64,000 nt of DNA. Origin: Charina bottae. Taxonomy: Eukaryota; Chordata; Lepidosauria; Squamata; Charinaidae. The notes under the pieces are model-generated. The model was not told the origin of the DNA and did no database searches. It saw nothing but the letters and a program-made list of their open reading frames with translations. Position 1 is the first letter of the stretch; each line of letters opens with the position of its first letter. A program made the position numbers and the translations under genes. Positions 10,991 to 22,699 of the stretch are shown here, piece by piece. The DNA is taken from assembly GCA_023362775.1 (NCBI GenBank), contig JALMGJ010000060.1, positions 630,501 to 694,500 of the forward strand, read 5' to 3'.

Positions 10991-12631
10991 ACTAAATCAA
11001 TGCCAATGGTTTATGAGCACATGTTTGCAACATAATGTTTGCTGGATATTGTGGGAGCTGTAACCCACACGTCAGTTTTGGTTAACACTTAGATGGGGGA
11101 TGGCCAGGGAATCCTGGGACTGTAGACTAGGCTAGAAAATTTGAAACACAAATCCTGTAAGGAAGCAATGGCAAACCACTTGTGTACTGTTGCCAAGAAA
11201 GATCCATGGATGTGTCCATGTAGCCACCAGGAACAGAACTTAAGTTGAAGGAGAACTTACCTTTATCCTTCCAAGCCAGCAGGCTTTTGTGTCCAAAGAT
11301 GTCACAATCCTTCATTTGTTCTGGATCTTGCCCCATGAACAAATTTACAGCACTATCTTACCTGCCTACCACAAAGAAAATCTCACTGTTTTCAGGAGGG
11401 CCCTAATCTTATATTACATTATTCTAACCAAATATTGGATTAGAACCATAAAGTCTTGCTTCTGAGATTCACTGATCAGATGATTTTACTAGGTGCTGTG
11501 TGATCTGGCACCTCCGTTTTGCTCTCTCTTCCTTGTTGGCTTCAGTTTCTAATCTTGAAGTTCCTTTTTGTTCTTGCCAATGATTGCCTCTCACAAAATT
11601 ACAGACGATTGTGTATGCTACATTTCCAGAGTTCACTCCCAGGACTGGCTTTCTTTCCATCACAAAATCTGCCACCGCCGACCTCCATTACCAACTGATG
11701 TCAAGTCTTCTTGTAGTGGTGGTTTCCTCCAGGGAAAACAAGTTTCATTTCCTTTCCACTTTAATTTCTTCTTTGGTCATTGTTTGAAAGAGAGCCTGTG
11801 GCATTGGGCCATGCATCACTTATTTCTCTCCTGGTGTGCTTTAAGATTTCTTTAAAAGATGGAAGACTACCACAGCTTCTTTACTGAACTATTTATTGAC
11901 AATATTTACCCTGCTGATATTTGGACCTTCAGAAAGTAAAAAATATGAACCTCTGAGGATAGAATGCACTTCTTTTCCTCAACAACCGAGAATTACTGCT
12001 GGGTATCTTTGTTATCATTCCACTGAATGGTGAGTGGATATAGAGGGAGATGTGGAATATTTAAGCTTTTTTTTTTTTTTTCTATATTGCCTGAGGCACC
12101 CATGAAAAAAAACGGTGGTGTTTCATGAATATCCGCTTTTCAGAACTATTTCTCTGTCCATATGAAAGGTTCTAGCTCTCTCCAACCCCCAGAAGGCAAT
12201 TGTTTAAGCTAATATTTCTGGTATATGCAGGCGAGTGCATGGAAAAGATCAACATTCTTCTTTTCTTATTTCTCTATTACCATTCCGAGCTACCCAAAAA
12301 ATGGACATTGCCTGTATGGATTACACATTTACTTAAAACATTAAAAACATTTTAAAAAAGAAATTAACAATTAGCATAGGAAGGATGTAATAATAATTAT
12401 AAAAACAACAACTTATACGAGCCATTATCTCAGAATAATGCAGGCACTTAAAAGAATAACAACACTTTTTAAAAACACTAACTATAAAAATGCTTGGGGA
12501 AATGCACAAAATTGCATGCTGGTCGTGCCACAATTTACATGCTATTTTGATGGCTTGATGTGTGAGGATGTATACAATTTGATGAACTTGAAGGAAGAAC
12601 TGTGTCTACCCTAATTTCTTTACTAGCAAGT
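10991..12631. other. No gene recognised
   Basis: Mostly unassigned. Around 11030-11125 there is a fragment with GGGAGCTGTAACCCACAC and ATGGCCAGGGAATCCTGGGA, resembling the arms of sauropsid hAT MITEs. Poly-T lies at 12066-12080. Open frames at 11127-11855 show no family motif. Confidence 0.4.
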
Positions 12632-12645
12632 CATAGCATATTCTA

Positions 12646-12978
12646 GGGGCGTGGTGGCTCTGTGGGTAAGACGCCAGGCTTGTCGATCGGAAGATCGCAA
12701 TTTCAGAGGTTCGAATCCCTAGCCCTGCATGACGGAGTGAGCTCCTGCACTATCCCCAGCTCTTGCCAACCTAGCAATTCGAAAGCATGCAAATGCAAAT
12801 AGATGGATAGGTACCACTTCGGTGGGAAGGTAACAGTGTTCCACGCACGTCATGCAGCCACATGACTGTGGAAGCGTCTTTGGACAACGCTGGCTCTTCA
12901 GCTAACAAACGTAGATGAGCACCGGCCCCTAGAGTCGGACACGACTGCACAAATGTGCGGGGGGAACCTTTACCTTTA
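12646..12978 (+). mobile_element. Sauria-type SINE, full length
   Basis: tRNA-derived head with A-box region GTGGCTCTGTGGGTAAGACG and B box GGTTCGAATCC, a conserved body (CCAACCTAGCAATTCGAAAG) and a tail with AGAGTCGGACACGACTGCAC followed by CCTTTACCTTTA. A 14-bp target duplication with one mismatch (CATAGCATATTCTA) lies at 12632-12645 and 12979-12992. The AGAGTCGGACACGACT tail resembles the BovB 3' end, fitting the known dependence of Sauria SINEs on BovB machinery. Confidence 0.9.
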
Positions 12979-13276
12979 CATAGCACATTCTAAACTCATC
13001 CAGACATTATTATGCTGAAATAATAGTCATAAGGACAGGTTTTATATCCCTCCAGTGATGGGTTGATGATGCTATGGAGACACTTTAAGTCATTGGCAGG
13101 AAAATAGCCTCTGTGTATATGTCTGTGGATTATTCTGGGAAGCACCAGCTACAGACTAAAGAGCTGAAGTTGATTTGCTTATCTATGCAGGTCATTGGAA
13201 GGCAAGATTTTACATATAGGTCCTGACCCATCTTGCTGCATAGATGATGAATGACTCTATCTTTGTCTGTCTAGCA

Positions 13277-13535
13277 CAGAGCTTTCCAAACTTTTCATGT
13301 TGGTGACACACTTTTTAGACATGCATCATTTCGCGACACACTCTTACAGCAGGGCTCAAGGCAGGCACTAGGACCTGCGTGAAATCACAGCAGGTCTGGA
13401 GGCAGCAGGGCACAAGGCAGGCACTAGGACCTGCACGGAATCCTGGCAGGGCTCGGAGGCAACAGCAGCCGTGACACACCCAGACACTGCAGCCGACACA
13501 CTAATGTGTCCCGACACACAGTTTGGAAAGCTCTG
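13277..13535 (-). mobile_element. hAT-type MITE, copy 3 (subfamily A)
   Basis: 259-bp insert with ends CAGAGCTTTCCAAAC and GTTTGGAAAGCTCTG and a perfect 8-bp target duplication GTCTAGCA (13269-13276 and 13536-13543). It is the reverse-orientation relative of copy 1, sharing the GCAGGCACTAGGACCTGC and TTTCGCGACACACTC blocks, with an internal duplication of the AGGCAGGCACTAGG block. Confidence 0.9.
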
Positions 13536-13543
13536 GTCTAGCA

Positions 13544-14407
13544 CATAATATCTGCCATTGAAAGGAAGGCACTGCTCAAGATCTGCTGTATGATGTGATG
13601 CACCTTCAATTTTTACCCGTCTACCCTCCCTATCTATACTGCACACATTTGTGCAATTGACTGCATCCACCGTGTAAATATGGGACAGAGATTGCTATAA
13701 ACAGGACTGAAATAATTATATGTATAGAAATCTGGCCTATGTGCAGGGTTATTCCTAATCGTTAACTTTTTTTTTTCAAGCATTTGTCATATAACCATGA
13801 AGTTCGAGCCATTATTAAAGCTGTAAAACTTATCTAAAAGTCTTGTTGAACTCAGCTAGATTTACTACTATGTCAGTATGGATAAGAGTTAGTATATGAA
13901 TACTAATTGTTGAATTAGTATATGAAATAATTTGAATACTGAGGAAAACTGCTACATAAATCCTCAGGGCTATTACTGGACTTGAAATGGGAATTGCAAT
14001 ATTTGATGGGCAAATCTGCTGTGAGGAAAATAGTCCTGAAGCCTTTTTAACATAGTTCCCCATATATGACGGTTCTTTGGGAAGAATGAGCAAACAAATA
14101 GGGCACAATGGTATAAAAATAGCTCACTCACTTGCACATTTATGTCATTAAGGCAATGTCTTCATTCAAGTCAGATTTATTACCATGCCTATCTGAGAAA
14201 TGCCTCTCTAACTGCTGGAGTGCAGCACTAAGTTTTCATTAACTGTTTCCCAAATGTGCCTGCATTAAAATTCATGGATAAATATTAAATAATGCAATTT
14301 TCCTTTATGACTTTGAATCTATTAAAAGTGTTTCATTTTATTGGATTAGTAATGCTCCCTGTGTTCAATGAACCCCATGCTGGGCATAAAGAAAGGAGCT
14401 GACATTA
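13544..14407. other. No gene recognised
   Basis: AT-rich, unique-looking DNA with no supportable feature. Confidence 0.45.
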
Positions 14408-14790
14408 TTAATTAATTAATTAATTAATTCATTCATTCATTCTATCTGCATACCACCAAATCAAAAAGACTCATGGCGGTTTACAACAATCCACTAAAGC
14501 TTTCAGCCAGTTAAAACAGACATGGTAAGCATCATTCCAGTAAAAATTGTAAACAATAATAATAACAACAAGGGAAAAATAAATAATACAGCCAAAATTC
14601 AGGATGACAATGGAACAAAGACACTAAATTGAAATTTTAAAATAGTGTCAATTAAAATGGCAACAAGAGTTTCATTTTAAGCAGTTTCTTAATGGGAACA
14701 GATGGTGCAAATTTTAGATCCAAAGGAAGAGTATGCCATAAGGACAGAACAACAACTGAAAAGCAGTGCCCCCCAGCCTCCTTTTCCCTT
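14408..14790 (-). repeat. L2/CR1-type LINE 3' end fragment
   Basis: On the minus strand the segment ends with a GTAAACCGCC-like block, a CCACCAAATC-like complement and then an ATTA/AATG simple tail (14408-14442 on the plus strand), the usual arrangement of L2/CR1-type 3' ends in sauropsids. No coding part remains. Confidence 0.4.
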
Positions 14791-15533
14791 ATCTCATGAA
14801 AGAATAATGCTGTATATATATTTATGGCTTACTTGAGATACTCCAATGTTGATAAATAAATAAACAAATCCAAGATTCATTGGTTTTTGTTGCCATCACC
14901 CTCTGTTGACCAATTCTCTTAGCCAGACCAAGAGAATGCTTGGTGCTTATGCTTTTGAGTATGGCAAGCATAATCAAGGACATAATTTCATGAGAAGTGA
15001 GGTGAGATAGGAATCAGGTCACAAAATTAGCCAAAACTCAGCATGAAATATTGCTAACTGCTGGTATTCAACTACCAGTGAGAGTACCATATCTCTTCTC
15101 TGATTCCATCAAAGGAGGAGAATCTCTTCTCTAGCAACAATTCATTTTGCTACAACCATGCCATTACTATCCAAACACTGGACCAGCAACTTTTAGGAAG
15201 CTGAGTCATTCCAGAAAAGGCAAAGGAAGGTAGATCCAAGAGTTTTCTTTCTAAAAGGGGTAACCCAACAAAATCATTAACTTAATGTGAATTGTTCTGT
15301 GACCATTTCAGATTTCCCCAACAGCCCACTAAACATGAGAGTGATGAGAGAATGGGAGGGAGAAAGAGAATGAGTGAAACAGGAGTAGTCCTTAGGGGTA
15401 TTGCTGCAAGGGTCACAAAAGGTCAAGATGGTGAACATGATCACACAGCTGAAGCCTCACAGTTATTTAATGTGCATTCTGTGCATGAAAAAGAGGTGGG
15501 GCTTTGATCGCAAGGTAGTGCTCACTATCTTGA
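14791..15533. other. No gene recognised
   Basis: No feature supportable. A 71-codon open frame at 15292-15507 (+) has no motif I recognise. Confidence 0.4.
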
Positions 15534-16030
15534 CTTTTTTTTAATGCCTGTCCCCATGGATGTCCTTGGTGGCTCCATTCACCTGTTCACTATGACACAG
15601 TCTGTAGCTGATCAACCCTCTCTCACCAAAGGCATGAAGACCCTGACAGATTGTCCCCTGACAAGAAGAAACAATCATGTTTGCTTTGGTTTTTTGCAAT
15701 ATTAAAAATGTTTTGCGAGCACATTTGATGGGGGGGTCGGTGATAATGTTGAATGAGTAGGAGAAAGTCAGAGCAAGCATTTTATGATGCAAAACAGAAC
15801 TTGTGTTTATGAGTTAAATGTTTGGAAAAAAGGTCACTTTTCTGCTCTTTCTTCTCTTCTTCCTTATTGCCTTTTTCTCTTTTGTCTGTATAAATGAGTT
15901 TTCTACCATTGGGATCTCGAAAGCATTTCTGAGGAATTCCTGTAATCATGAATGAACTCATCTGCATAGTCCCATCACTCCCAATGAAACCCTCGCCATC
16001 TGGCCCATCCTTCAAAGACAAGGGCAAAGA
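15534..16030 (-). pseudogene. Unidentified reading frames, possible retrocopy
   Basis: On the minus strand two consecutive open frames occupy 16027-15782 and 15792-15541. The first encodes a charged peptide with DGPDGEGFIGSDG and a Lys/Glu-rich stretch (KREKGNKEEEKKEQK). The second stops at TAA directly before eight A residues (15534-15541 on the plus strand reads poly-T). A frame followed immediately by an A tract could be a processed retrocopy, but I recognise no parent gene and found no flanking duplication. It may equally be chance. Not a confident gene. Confidence 0.22.
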
Positions 16031-16055
16031 ATAGAATTCAGTTTTACTATTACTT

Positions 16056-16176
16056 TCTAATGTATACTTATAATTACTTTATAATGTATATGTATAATTA
16101 CTTTATATAATATAATATATAATATCTATAATTACTTTATAATGTATATTATAATATAATTTATAATTACTTTATA
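16056..16176. repeat. AT-rich degenerate tandem repeat
   Basis: Several copies of a TAATTACTTTATAATGTATA-like unit. BovB inserted at the right edge; its target duplication AATTACTTTATA is one unit of this array. Confidence 0.8.
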
Positions 16177-16226
16177 ATGGGGAAGGTAATGGCAACCCAC
16201 CCCAGTATTCTTGCCGTGAAAACTAA

Positions 16227-17270
16227 ATGGATCAGTACAACCAGAGATATGTCGGTAAACCATTGGAAGATGGGACTCCCAGGTCGGAAGATGGTCAAAA
16301 TGCTACTGGGGAGGAACAGAGGATACGTTCAACTAGCCCCAGATGTGATGACGCAGCTAGCTCAAAGCCGAAAGGACGGCTAGCGGCTGACGGTGCTGGT
16401 GGTGAACGACGAATCCGATGTTCTAAAGATCAACACACCATAGGAACCTGGAATGTAAGATCTATGAGCCAGGGCAAATTGGATGTGGTTATTGGTGAGA
16501 TGTCAATATTAAATATAGACATTTTAGGTGTCAGTGAACTGAAATGGACTGGAATGGGCCACTTCACATCAGATGACCACCAGATCTACTACTGCGGACA
16601 AGAGGACCACAGAAGAAATGGAGTAGCCTTCATAATTAATAATAAAGTGGCTAAAGCAGTGCTTGGATACAATCCAAAAAACAATAGAATGATCTCAATT
16701 CGAATTCAGGGTAAGCCATTTAACATCACAGTGATTCAAATATACGCCCCAACCACAGATGCTGAAGAAGCAGAAGTAGATCAGTTCTATGAGGATCTGC
16801 AGCACCTACTGGATAATAAACCAAAAAGAGATGTTATTTTCATTACAGGAGACTGGAATGCTAAGGTGGGTAGTCAGACAACACCTGGAATTACAGGCAA
16901 GCATGGTCTGGGAGAACAAAATGAAGCAGGACATAGGCTGATAGAATTTTGCCAAGACAACTCACTGTGCATAACAAACACTCTCTTCCAACAACCTAAA
17001 AGACAACTTTATACATGGACTTCACCAGATGGTCGACACCGAAATCAGATTGACTACATCCTTTGCAGCCATAGGTGGCGGACATCTATACAGTCGGTAA
17101 AAACAAAACCTGGAGCTGACTGTAGTTCAGATCATGAACTTCTTATTGCAAAATTTAGAATCAGACTAAAGAGAATAGGGAAGACCCACATATCAGTTAG
17201 ATATGAGCTCACTAATATTCCTAAGGAATATGCAGTGGAGGTGAAGAATAGATTTAAGGGACTAGATTAA
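16227..17270 (+). pseudogene. BovB endonuclease domain (open part of ORF2)
   Basis: 347-codon open frame covering the N-terminal part of BovB ORF2. The apurinic/apyrimidinic endonuclease motifs occur in order: GTWNVRSM (about residue 73), GVSELKW with the catalytic Glu (about 102), NNRMISIRIQGKPFNITVIQ then YAPT (about 173-184), GDWNAKVG with catalytic Asp/Asn (about 212), QIDYIL (about 276) and SDHELL with the terminal Asp-His pair (about 306). The domain nicks target DNA to prime reverse transcription. The frame is intact through all these motifs but ends at a TAA where the family normally continues into RT. The ATG chosen is only the first in frame. The short overlapping frame at 16177-16383 is the remnant of the upstream leader. 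Confidence 0.9.
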
Positions 17271-19245
17271 GTAGATAGGGTCCCGGAAGAACTATGGACA
17301 GAAGTTCGCAACATTATTCAGGAGGCGCAACAAATAACGTCCCAAAGAAAAAGAAAACCAAGAAGGTAAGATGGCTGTCTGCTGAGACACTGGAAGTAGC
17401 CCAAGAAAGAAGGAAAGCAAAAGGCAACAGTGACAGGGGGAGATATGCCCAATTAAATGCATAATTCCAGAGGTTAGCCAGAAGAGATAAGGAATTATTT
17501 TTAAACAAGCAATGTGCGGAAGTGGAAGAAGACAATAGAATAGGAAGGACAAGAGACCTCTTCCAGAAAATTAGAAACATCGGAGGTAAATTCCAGGCAA
17601 AAATGGGTATGATCAAAAACAAAGATGGTAAGGACCTAACAGAAGCAGAAGAGATCAAGAAAAGGTGGCAAGAATATACGGAAGATCTGTATAGGAAGGA
17701 TAATAATATTGGAGATAGCTTTGACGGTGTGGTCAGTGAGTTAGAGCCAGACATCCTGAAGAGTAAGGTTGAATGGGCCTGAAGAAGCATTGCTAATAAC
17801 AAGGCAGCAGGAGACGATGGTATCCCAGCTGAACTGTTTAAAATCTTGCAAGATGATGCTGTCAAGGTGATGCATGCCATATGCCAGCAAATTTGGAAAA
17901 CACAAGAATGGCCATCAGATTGGAAAAAAATCAACTTATATCCCCATAGCAAAAAAGGGAAGCACTAAAGAATGTTCAATCTATCGAACAGTGGCACTTA
18001 TTTCACATGCCAGTAAGGTAATGCTCAAGATCTTTCAAGGTAGACTCCAGCAATTCATGGAGCGAGAATTGCCAGATGTACAAGCTGGGTTTAGAAAAGG
18101 CAGAGGAACTAGAGACCAAATTGCCAATATCCGCTGGATAATGGAGAAAGCCAGGGAGTTTCAGAAAAACATCTATTTTTTTTATTGACTATTCTAAAGC
18201 CTTTGACTGTGTGGATCATAACAAATTGTGGCAAGTTCTTGGTCGTATGGGGATACCAAGTCATCTTGTCTGCCTCCTGAGGAATCTGTATAACGACCAA
18301 GTAGCAACGGTAAGAACAGAGCACGGAACAACGGACTGATTTAAGATTGGGAAAGAAGTACGGCAGGGCTGTATACTCTCACCCTACCTATTCAACCTGT
18401 ACACAGAACACATCATGCGACGTGCTGGGCTTGAGGAATCCAAGGCTGGAGTTAAAATCGCTGGAAGAAACATTAACAATCTTAGATATGCAGATGATAC
18501 CACTTTGATGGCTGAAAGCGAGGAGGAGTTGAGGAGCCTTATGACGAAGGTGAAAGAAGAAAGTGCAAAAGCTGGGTTGCAGTTAAACCTCAAAAAAACC
18601 AAGATTATGGCGACCAGCTTGATTGATAACTGGCAAACAGAGGGAGAAAAAGTGGAGGCAGTGACAGACTTTGTATTTCTAGGTGCAAAGATTACTGCAG
18701 ATGCTGACTGCAGCCAGGAAATCAGAAGACGTCTACTTCTTGGGAGGAGAGCAATGACAAATCTTGATAAAATAGTTAAGAGCAGAGACATCACACTGAC
18801 AACAAAGGTCCGCATAGTCAAAGCAATGGTATTCCCTGTAGTAACCTATGGCTGTGAGAGCTGGACCATAAGGAAGGCTGAGCGAAGGAAGATAGATCCT
18901 TTTTAACTGTGGTGTTGGAGGAAAATTCTGAGAGTGCCTTGGACTGCAAGAAGATCAAACCAGTCCATACTCCAGGAAATAAAGCCAGACTGCTCACTTG
19001 AGGGAATGATATTAAAGGCAAAACTGAAGTACTTTGGCCACATAATGAGAAGACAGGATACCCTGGAGAAGAAGCTGATGCTAGGGAAAGTGGAAGGCAA
19101 AAGGAAGAGGGGCCGACCAAGGGCAAGATGGATGGATGATATTCTGGAGGTGACGGACTCAACCGTGGGTGAGCTGGGGATGGTGACGGCCAACAGGAAG
19201 CTCTGGCGTTGGCTGGCCCATGAAGTCACGAAGAGTCGGAAGTGA
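17271..19245 (+). pseudogene. BovB reverse transcriptase and C-terminal domain, broken
   Basis: Continuation of BovB ORF2 spread over several frames. Visible in order: a linker with RTRDLFQKIRNIGGKFQAKM (about 17550-17600), TVALISHASKVMLKI (about 17990-18035), QAGFRKGRGTRDQIANIRWI (about 18080-18140), AFDCVDH (about 18200), RQGCILSPYLFNLY (about 18360-18400), the catalytic RYADDTT (about 18483-18503), and a C-terminal VPWTARRSNQSIL (about 18931-18975). Stops or shifts include TAA at 17268, TGA at 17780, a break near 17930-17945, TGA at 18184-18186, TGA near 18338 and TAA at 18904. All key RT motifs can still be read, so decay is recent or modest. Confidence 0.9.
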
Positions 19246-19924
19246 ATGAACGAATAAACAACAAAATTACTTTATAAAAATGAAGATGCAATCAGCGCAA
19301 AGGAATCTATAGGTCCTCTTTCAGAACTTCTGCTGTGTTCCCACTGTGAAAAATGCACGCTACAAAAAAGTAGGAGAAGATATGATCTGGGTGAATTAAC
19401 ACAATGAACGATAGATTCAGACAAGCAGACGGGATTTTAAAATGCAGAATTAGTATCCATTCAAAGAGGCTATGGTGCAAAACTATGCACAATAAGTTAC
19501 AGTAAGCTTAGGCTGACCATATTTCCTTCAGACAAAAACGGGACTTTTGGGATGGCAAAATGGGACAGGGACTTATGCCACCATGCCGGCCTCCAAACCC
19601 CACCCCCCAGTCCACGCAATTGGCTCCCACCTGCAAAACCCCCCCTGCTCCACACGATTGGCTCCCGCCTGCAAACCCCACCCCCATCAGCATGATTGGC
19701 TCAGATTTTAATTTTTTTTTCGATTTTTAAAGGTTTTTTTTCTTCTTCTAGCAGTAAATGGTGCGGCAGAGCTGGTGTATTTGGGGGAGGCCGGAGTACA
19801 CACACTGTGCACACAGCACCGTCATCGGCCGGGGAACAAGGGGCGGGAATGGAGGGGATGGAGGCCCACCACTGCCCCATCCCCCTCGGGCTTGGCCAAG
19901 GGAGGGAGGAGAGTCGCTGCTGCT

Positions 19925-20318
19925 GCCACACCACTCCGCCCCTTGCTGCCCGCTGAAGCTCCCCAGGGTGGCCGCTCCTGCTTCTCCTGCTCGGCGGCCC
20001 GACAACTCTCCTCCCTTGGCCAAGCCCGATCAGATGCATATACACACACTCACACACTCACAGGACAGACTGCCCTCGGCAGGAGCCGGCCGTGCTGGGA
20101 GGCTTCAGCCACACCACTCCACCCCTTGCCACCCGCTGAAGCCCCCCAGCATGGCCAGCTCCTGCCAGGGCAGTCTGTCCTGTGAGTGTGTGTGTGTGTG
20201 TGTGTGCATCTGATCGGGCTTGGCTGAGGGAGGAGAGTTGTCGGGCTGCCGAGCAGGAGAAGCAGGAGCGGCCACCCTGGGGAGCTTCAGCAGGCAGCAA
20301 GGGGCGGAGTGGTGTGGC
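19925..20318. repeat. Long palindrome P1 (about 185-bp arms)
   Basis: Left arm 19925-20109 and right arm 20136-20318 are inverted copies of each other with a spacer of about 26 bp and minor differences. Shared blocks include GGAGAAGCAGGAGCGGCC, AGGGCAGTCTGTCCTGTGAG and GGCTTCAGC. The arms include the CA/TG tract. Confidence 0.85.
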
Positions 20319-20400
20319 TGAAGCAGCCGAGCGCAGCCGGCTTCTCCTGCTTGGCGGCCCGAAAACTCTCCTCCCTTGGCCAAGCCCGATCAGATGCGCA

Positions 20401-20691
20401 CGCACACACACACACACACGCACCCCACACCCTCTTTCTCCAGCCTCCCCATGACCAAATGCACCCGCACCTGTTGCTGGGAGGCTGGAGAAAGAGGGTG
20501 TGGGGTGCGTGTGTGTGTGTGTGTGCGCGCGATTATGCTGAGCAAATAATCCGTGCGCACACACACACATGCACACACAGAGACGCACCCCACACCCTCT
20601 TTCTCCAGCCTCCCTGCAACAGGTGCAGGTGCATTTGGTCATGGGGAGGCTGGAGAAAGAGGGTGTGGGGTGCGTCTGTGTGTGCGCGTGC
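20401..20691. repeat. Paired palindromes P2 and P3
   Basis: P2: arms 20401-20449 and 20479-20527. P3: arms 20555-20613 and 20644-20691. Both contain GAGGCTGGAGAAAGAGGGTG and its complement, so P2 and P3 are duplicates and their arms can also pair with each other. The loops carry related ACCTGTTGC/GCAACAGGT blocks. Confidence 0.85.
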
Positions 20692-21086
20692 GATTACGTT
20701 GAGCAAGTAATCTGCGCACACACACGCGCGCGCACCCTCTTTCCACAACCTTCCCGTGCCTGCTTTCCCTGGCCTCACCACTGCTGGGCAGACAATCTCA
20801 GGATCAGGTAAGGAGGCAGGAACCTGGACTGTGGTGCTGTTTCTGCTGCTGGGCTTGCACGTGGCAACTGGGCTTCCAGTTGCCGCGCTGACAGGGCCTC
20901 TTCCGGGCTGCCTCCAATGGCAAGTCCGGCTCCAGTCCTCCTTCCTGTCTTCCTGTCCTCCTTCCCGCTGGGTTTAAAAAAGGGACAAAATTGAGATTTT
21001 GATCAAAACGATGGGACAGTTGAAAAATGCTAAAATAACAGGACTGTCCCATTCAAAACGGGATGTATGGTCACCCTAAGTAAGCT

Positions 21087-22693
21087 GGAGCCAGTGCTCC
21101 AGCTAGAGAAAATAGTGTCCACCAGAGGTCTATAAAAGGAAGGAAAAATGTAGCTTGAGACACAGGATTTTTTTTAAAAGGCAGTGATTTATTAACCAAA
21201 TAAAGATAAAATCAAACTACTTGGAAAGGTCAATAGAAGGCAGTAAACATAATCATCCAACAAGGAAGACAAATATGTTTCTGTTAAGCACCAGCATCTA
21301 TCACTTAGAATAAGGCATTGAACACAATGAATCTCATATTGCACAAATGTTTACCTAATGTAAATTCTTGCAACTGAAAACTGGTCAATCTTTCATAAGG
21401 AGCTCGAGACTGTATGTATATATTTTATAACTAGCTTTCTGAAGATAAACACTTTCAGGAAGAAGCTCTGAGAGCAATATCGAAAAAATACCTTTTCGGA
21501 TGCTGGATATCCAAGCTCAAATTTATCACTATGGGAACAATATTGTTCAACCTATGTCTAAAACCACTTTGTGAGCTACTGTGGTTGAAATGAAATGATA
21601 GATTTATATTTGCACTTTTAAATTTAGCTATCTCAAAGGCAGGGAACCCCAAACACCAGAGAAACATGTGGCCCAGCTTCATCTTTGCATTTTCACACAC
21701 TTTCTTCAACCAGAAGTGCCAAAACGTGGTCACAAGGTACCCCATACTTCTTCACACTGGCCTATTGTATAATTGATTACATTGTTTATGTAATAAATGT
21801 AACACACACCAACATTTTGTTCACTCATACTCCATTTATTTGTGCAAAGAATGCCCATGAAGCTCAGATTATTACATATTATAATAATATAATATAATAT
21901 AATATAATAATATAATATAATATAATATAATATAATATAATATAATAAATATAATATAATGAAACTCCAAATGGGAGCAAATTCTTTTTCACAGAATTGC
22001 GTCTAGGCTTTTCCATTTCCAAGCTGACCCCTTCGATTTAGAAGTCAGTTTCACAGCATAAAAACCTTCAGAACTAAGAATAAATTGTAACATAAAAGCA
22101 ATAAAAAGCATCTTTGAAATATTAAGTATACTTTTCTAAGAAGTGGGACCAGAAAAAAGGGCTGTCATTTCACATATTCATATTAAAAAGACCTTTATAC
22201 TGTAGTAAGATGAAAGAATGCCTGGAACAGTTTGATTTTATAATCAAACTTTTATAATCAAACTTCTGATTTTATTCAGGAGATAGAATATGAAACACAG
22301 CCTCAAGGCAACTGAAAGAATGATGAAAGATACAGCTGATTCATGACTTTTTTCCCTCCACTTCCCAGGGACTGGGGAACATTTTTTGTTTGTTGTAGCA
22401 TTTTAGGTGACCTGACCCAGTTCGCCCTTTCTCAAGTAATGCAGTCATTCTTTTAATTTCTCATTTGTCTCAACAAGCAAACAAATGTGCAAAAACAGGT
22501 TAATGGAGGAGGATGCACATAGAAAAGTGAATACGAGCAGAAATCTGCATGACAATAATGGAACATTTCTAGTTGTTGTTTTTCACATTGCAGCCATGTG
22601 GAAATACAGTAAGATGGAGAGGAACTTAGGAATGAATAGAGATGGAACTCTCATGCTGTAGATATGGAATGATTTATCACAATTGGACTTAAT
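21087..22693. other. No gene recognised; AT microsatellite inside
   Basis: Unassigned sequence with a (TATAA)n/(ATAAT)n microsatellite at 21880-21960. No coding feature seen. Confidence 0.5.
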
Positions 22694-22699
22694 TAATTT

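Larger units (their letters stand above)
16177..19264 (+). mobile_element. BovB (RTE-clade) LINE, nearly full length
   Basis: 3.09-kb non-LTR retrotransposon flanked by a 12-bp target duplication AATTACTTTATA (16165-16176 and 19265-19276). It starts with the short 5' region that reads ATGGCAACCCACCCCAGTAT, continues with an apurinic endonuclease domain, a reverse transcriptase domain and a C-terminal region, and ends with AGAGTCGGAAGTGAATGAACG and a short A-rich tail. The clade is recognised from the GTWNVRSM, GDWNAKVG, RYADDTT and VPWTARRSN phrases. BovB is known to have moved horizontally between squamates and other animals. The RT part is broken by stops, so this copy is dead. Confidence 0.95.
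19509..21078. mobile_element. Non-autonomous hAT-like element packed with inverted repeats
   Basis: 1,570-bp insert with terminal inverted repeats TAGGCTGACCATA (left) and complement of TAGGGTGACCATA (right) and a perfect 8-bp target duplication AGTAAGCT (19501-19508 and 21079-21086). No transposase frame exists. The ends carry XXGGGAC/GTCCC-type subterminal repeats (AACGGGACTTTTGGG, GGACTGTCCCATT). The interior, 19.8-20.75 kb, is GC-rich and consists of large inverted repeats joined by CA/TG tracts. Long open frames there are by-products of low stop density. An 8-bp duplication supports hAT; the exact family is unknown to me. Confidence 0.85.

Noticed and set aside
12660..12730. Possible tRNA gene with A and B boxes
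   Set aside because: It is the head of a Sauria-type SINE; body, tail and target duplication follow, and the cloverleaf is not maintained.
19696..20811. Numerous frames up to 194 residues on both strands
   Set aside because: They are mirror images across palindromes and CA/TG tracts in the hAT-like element.
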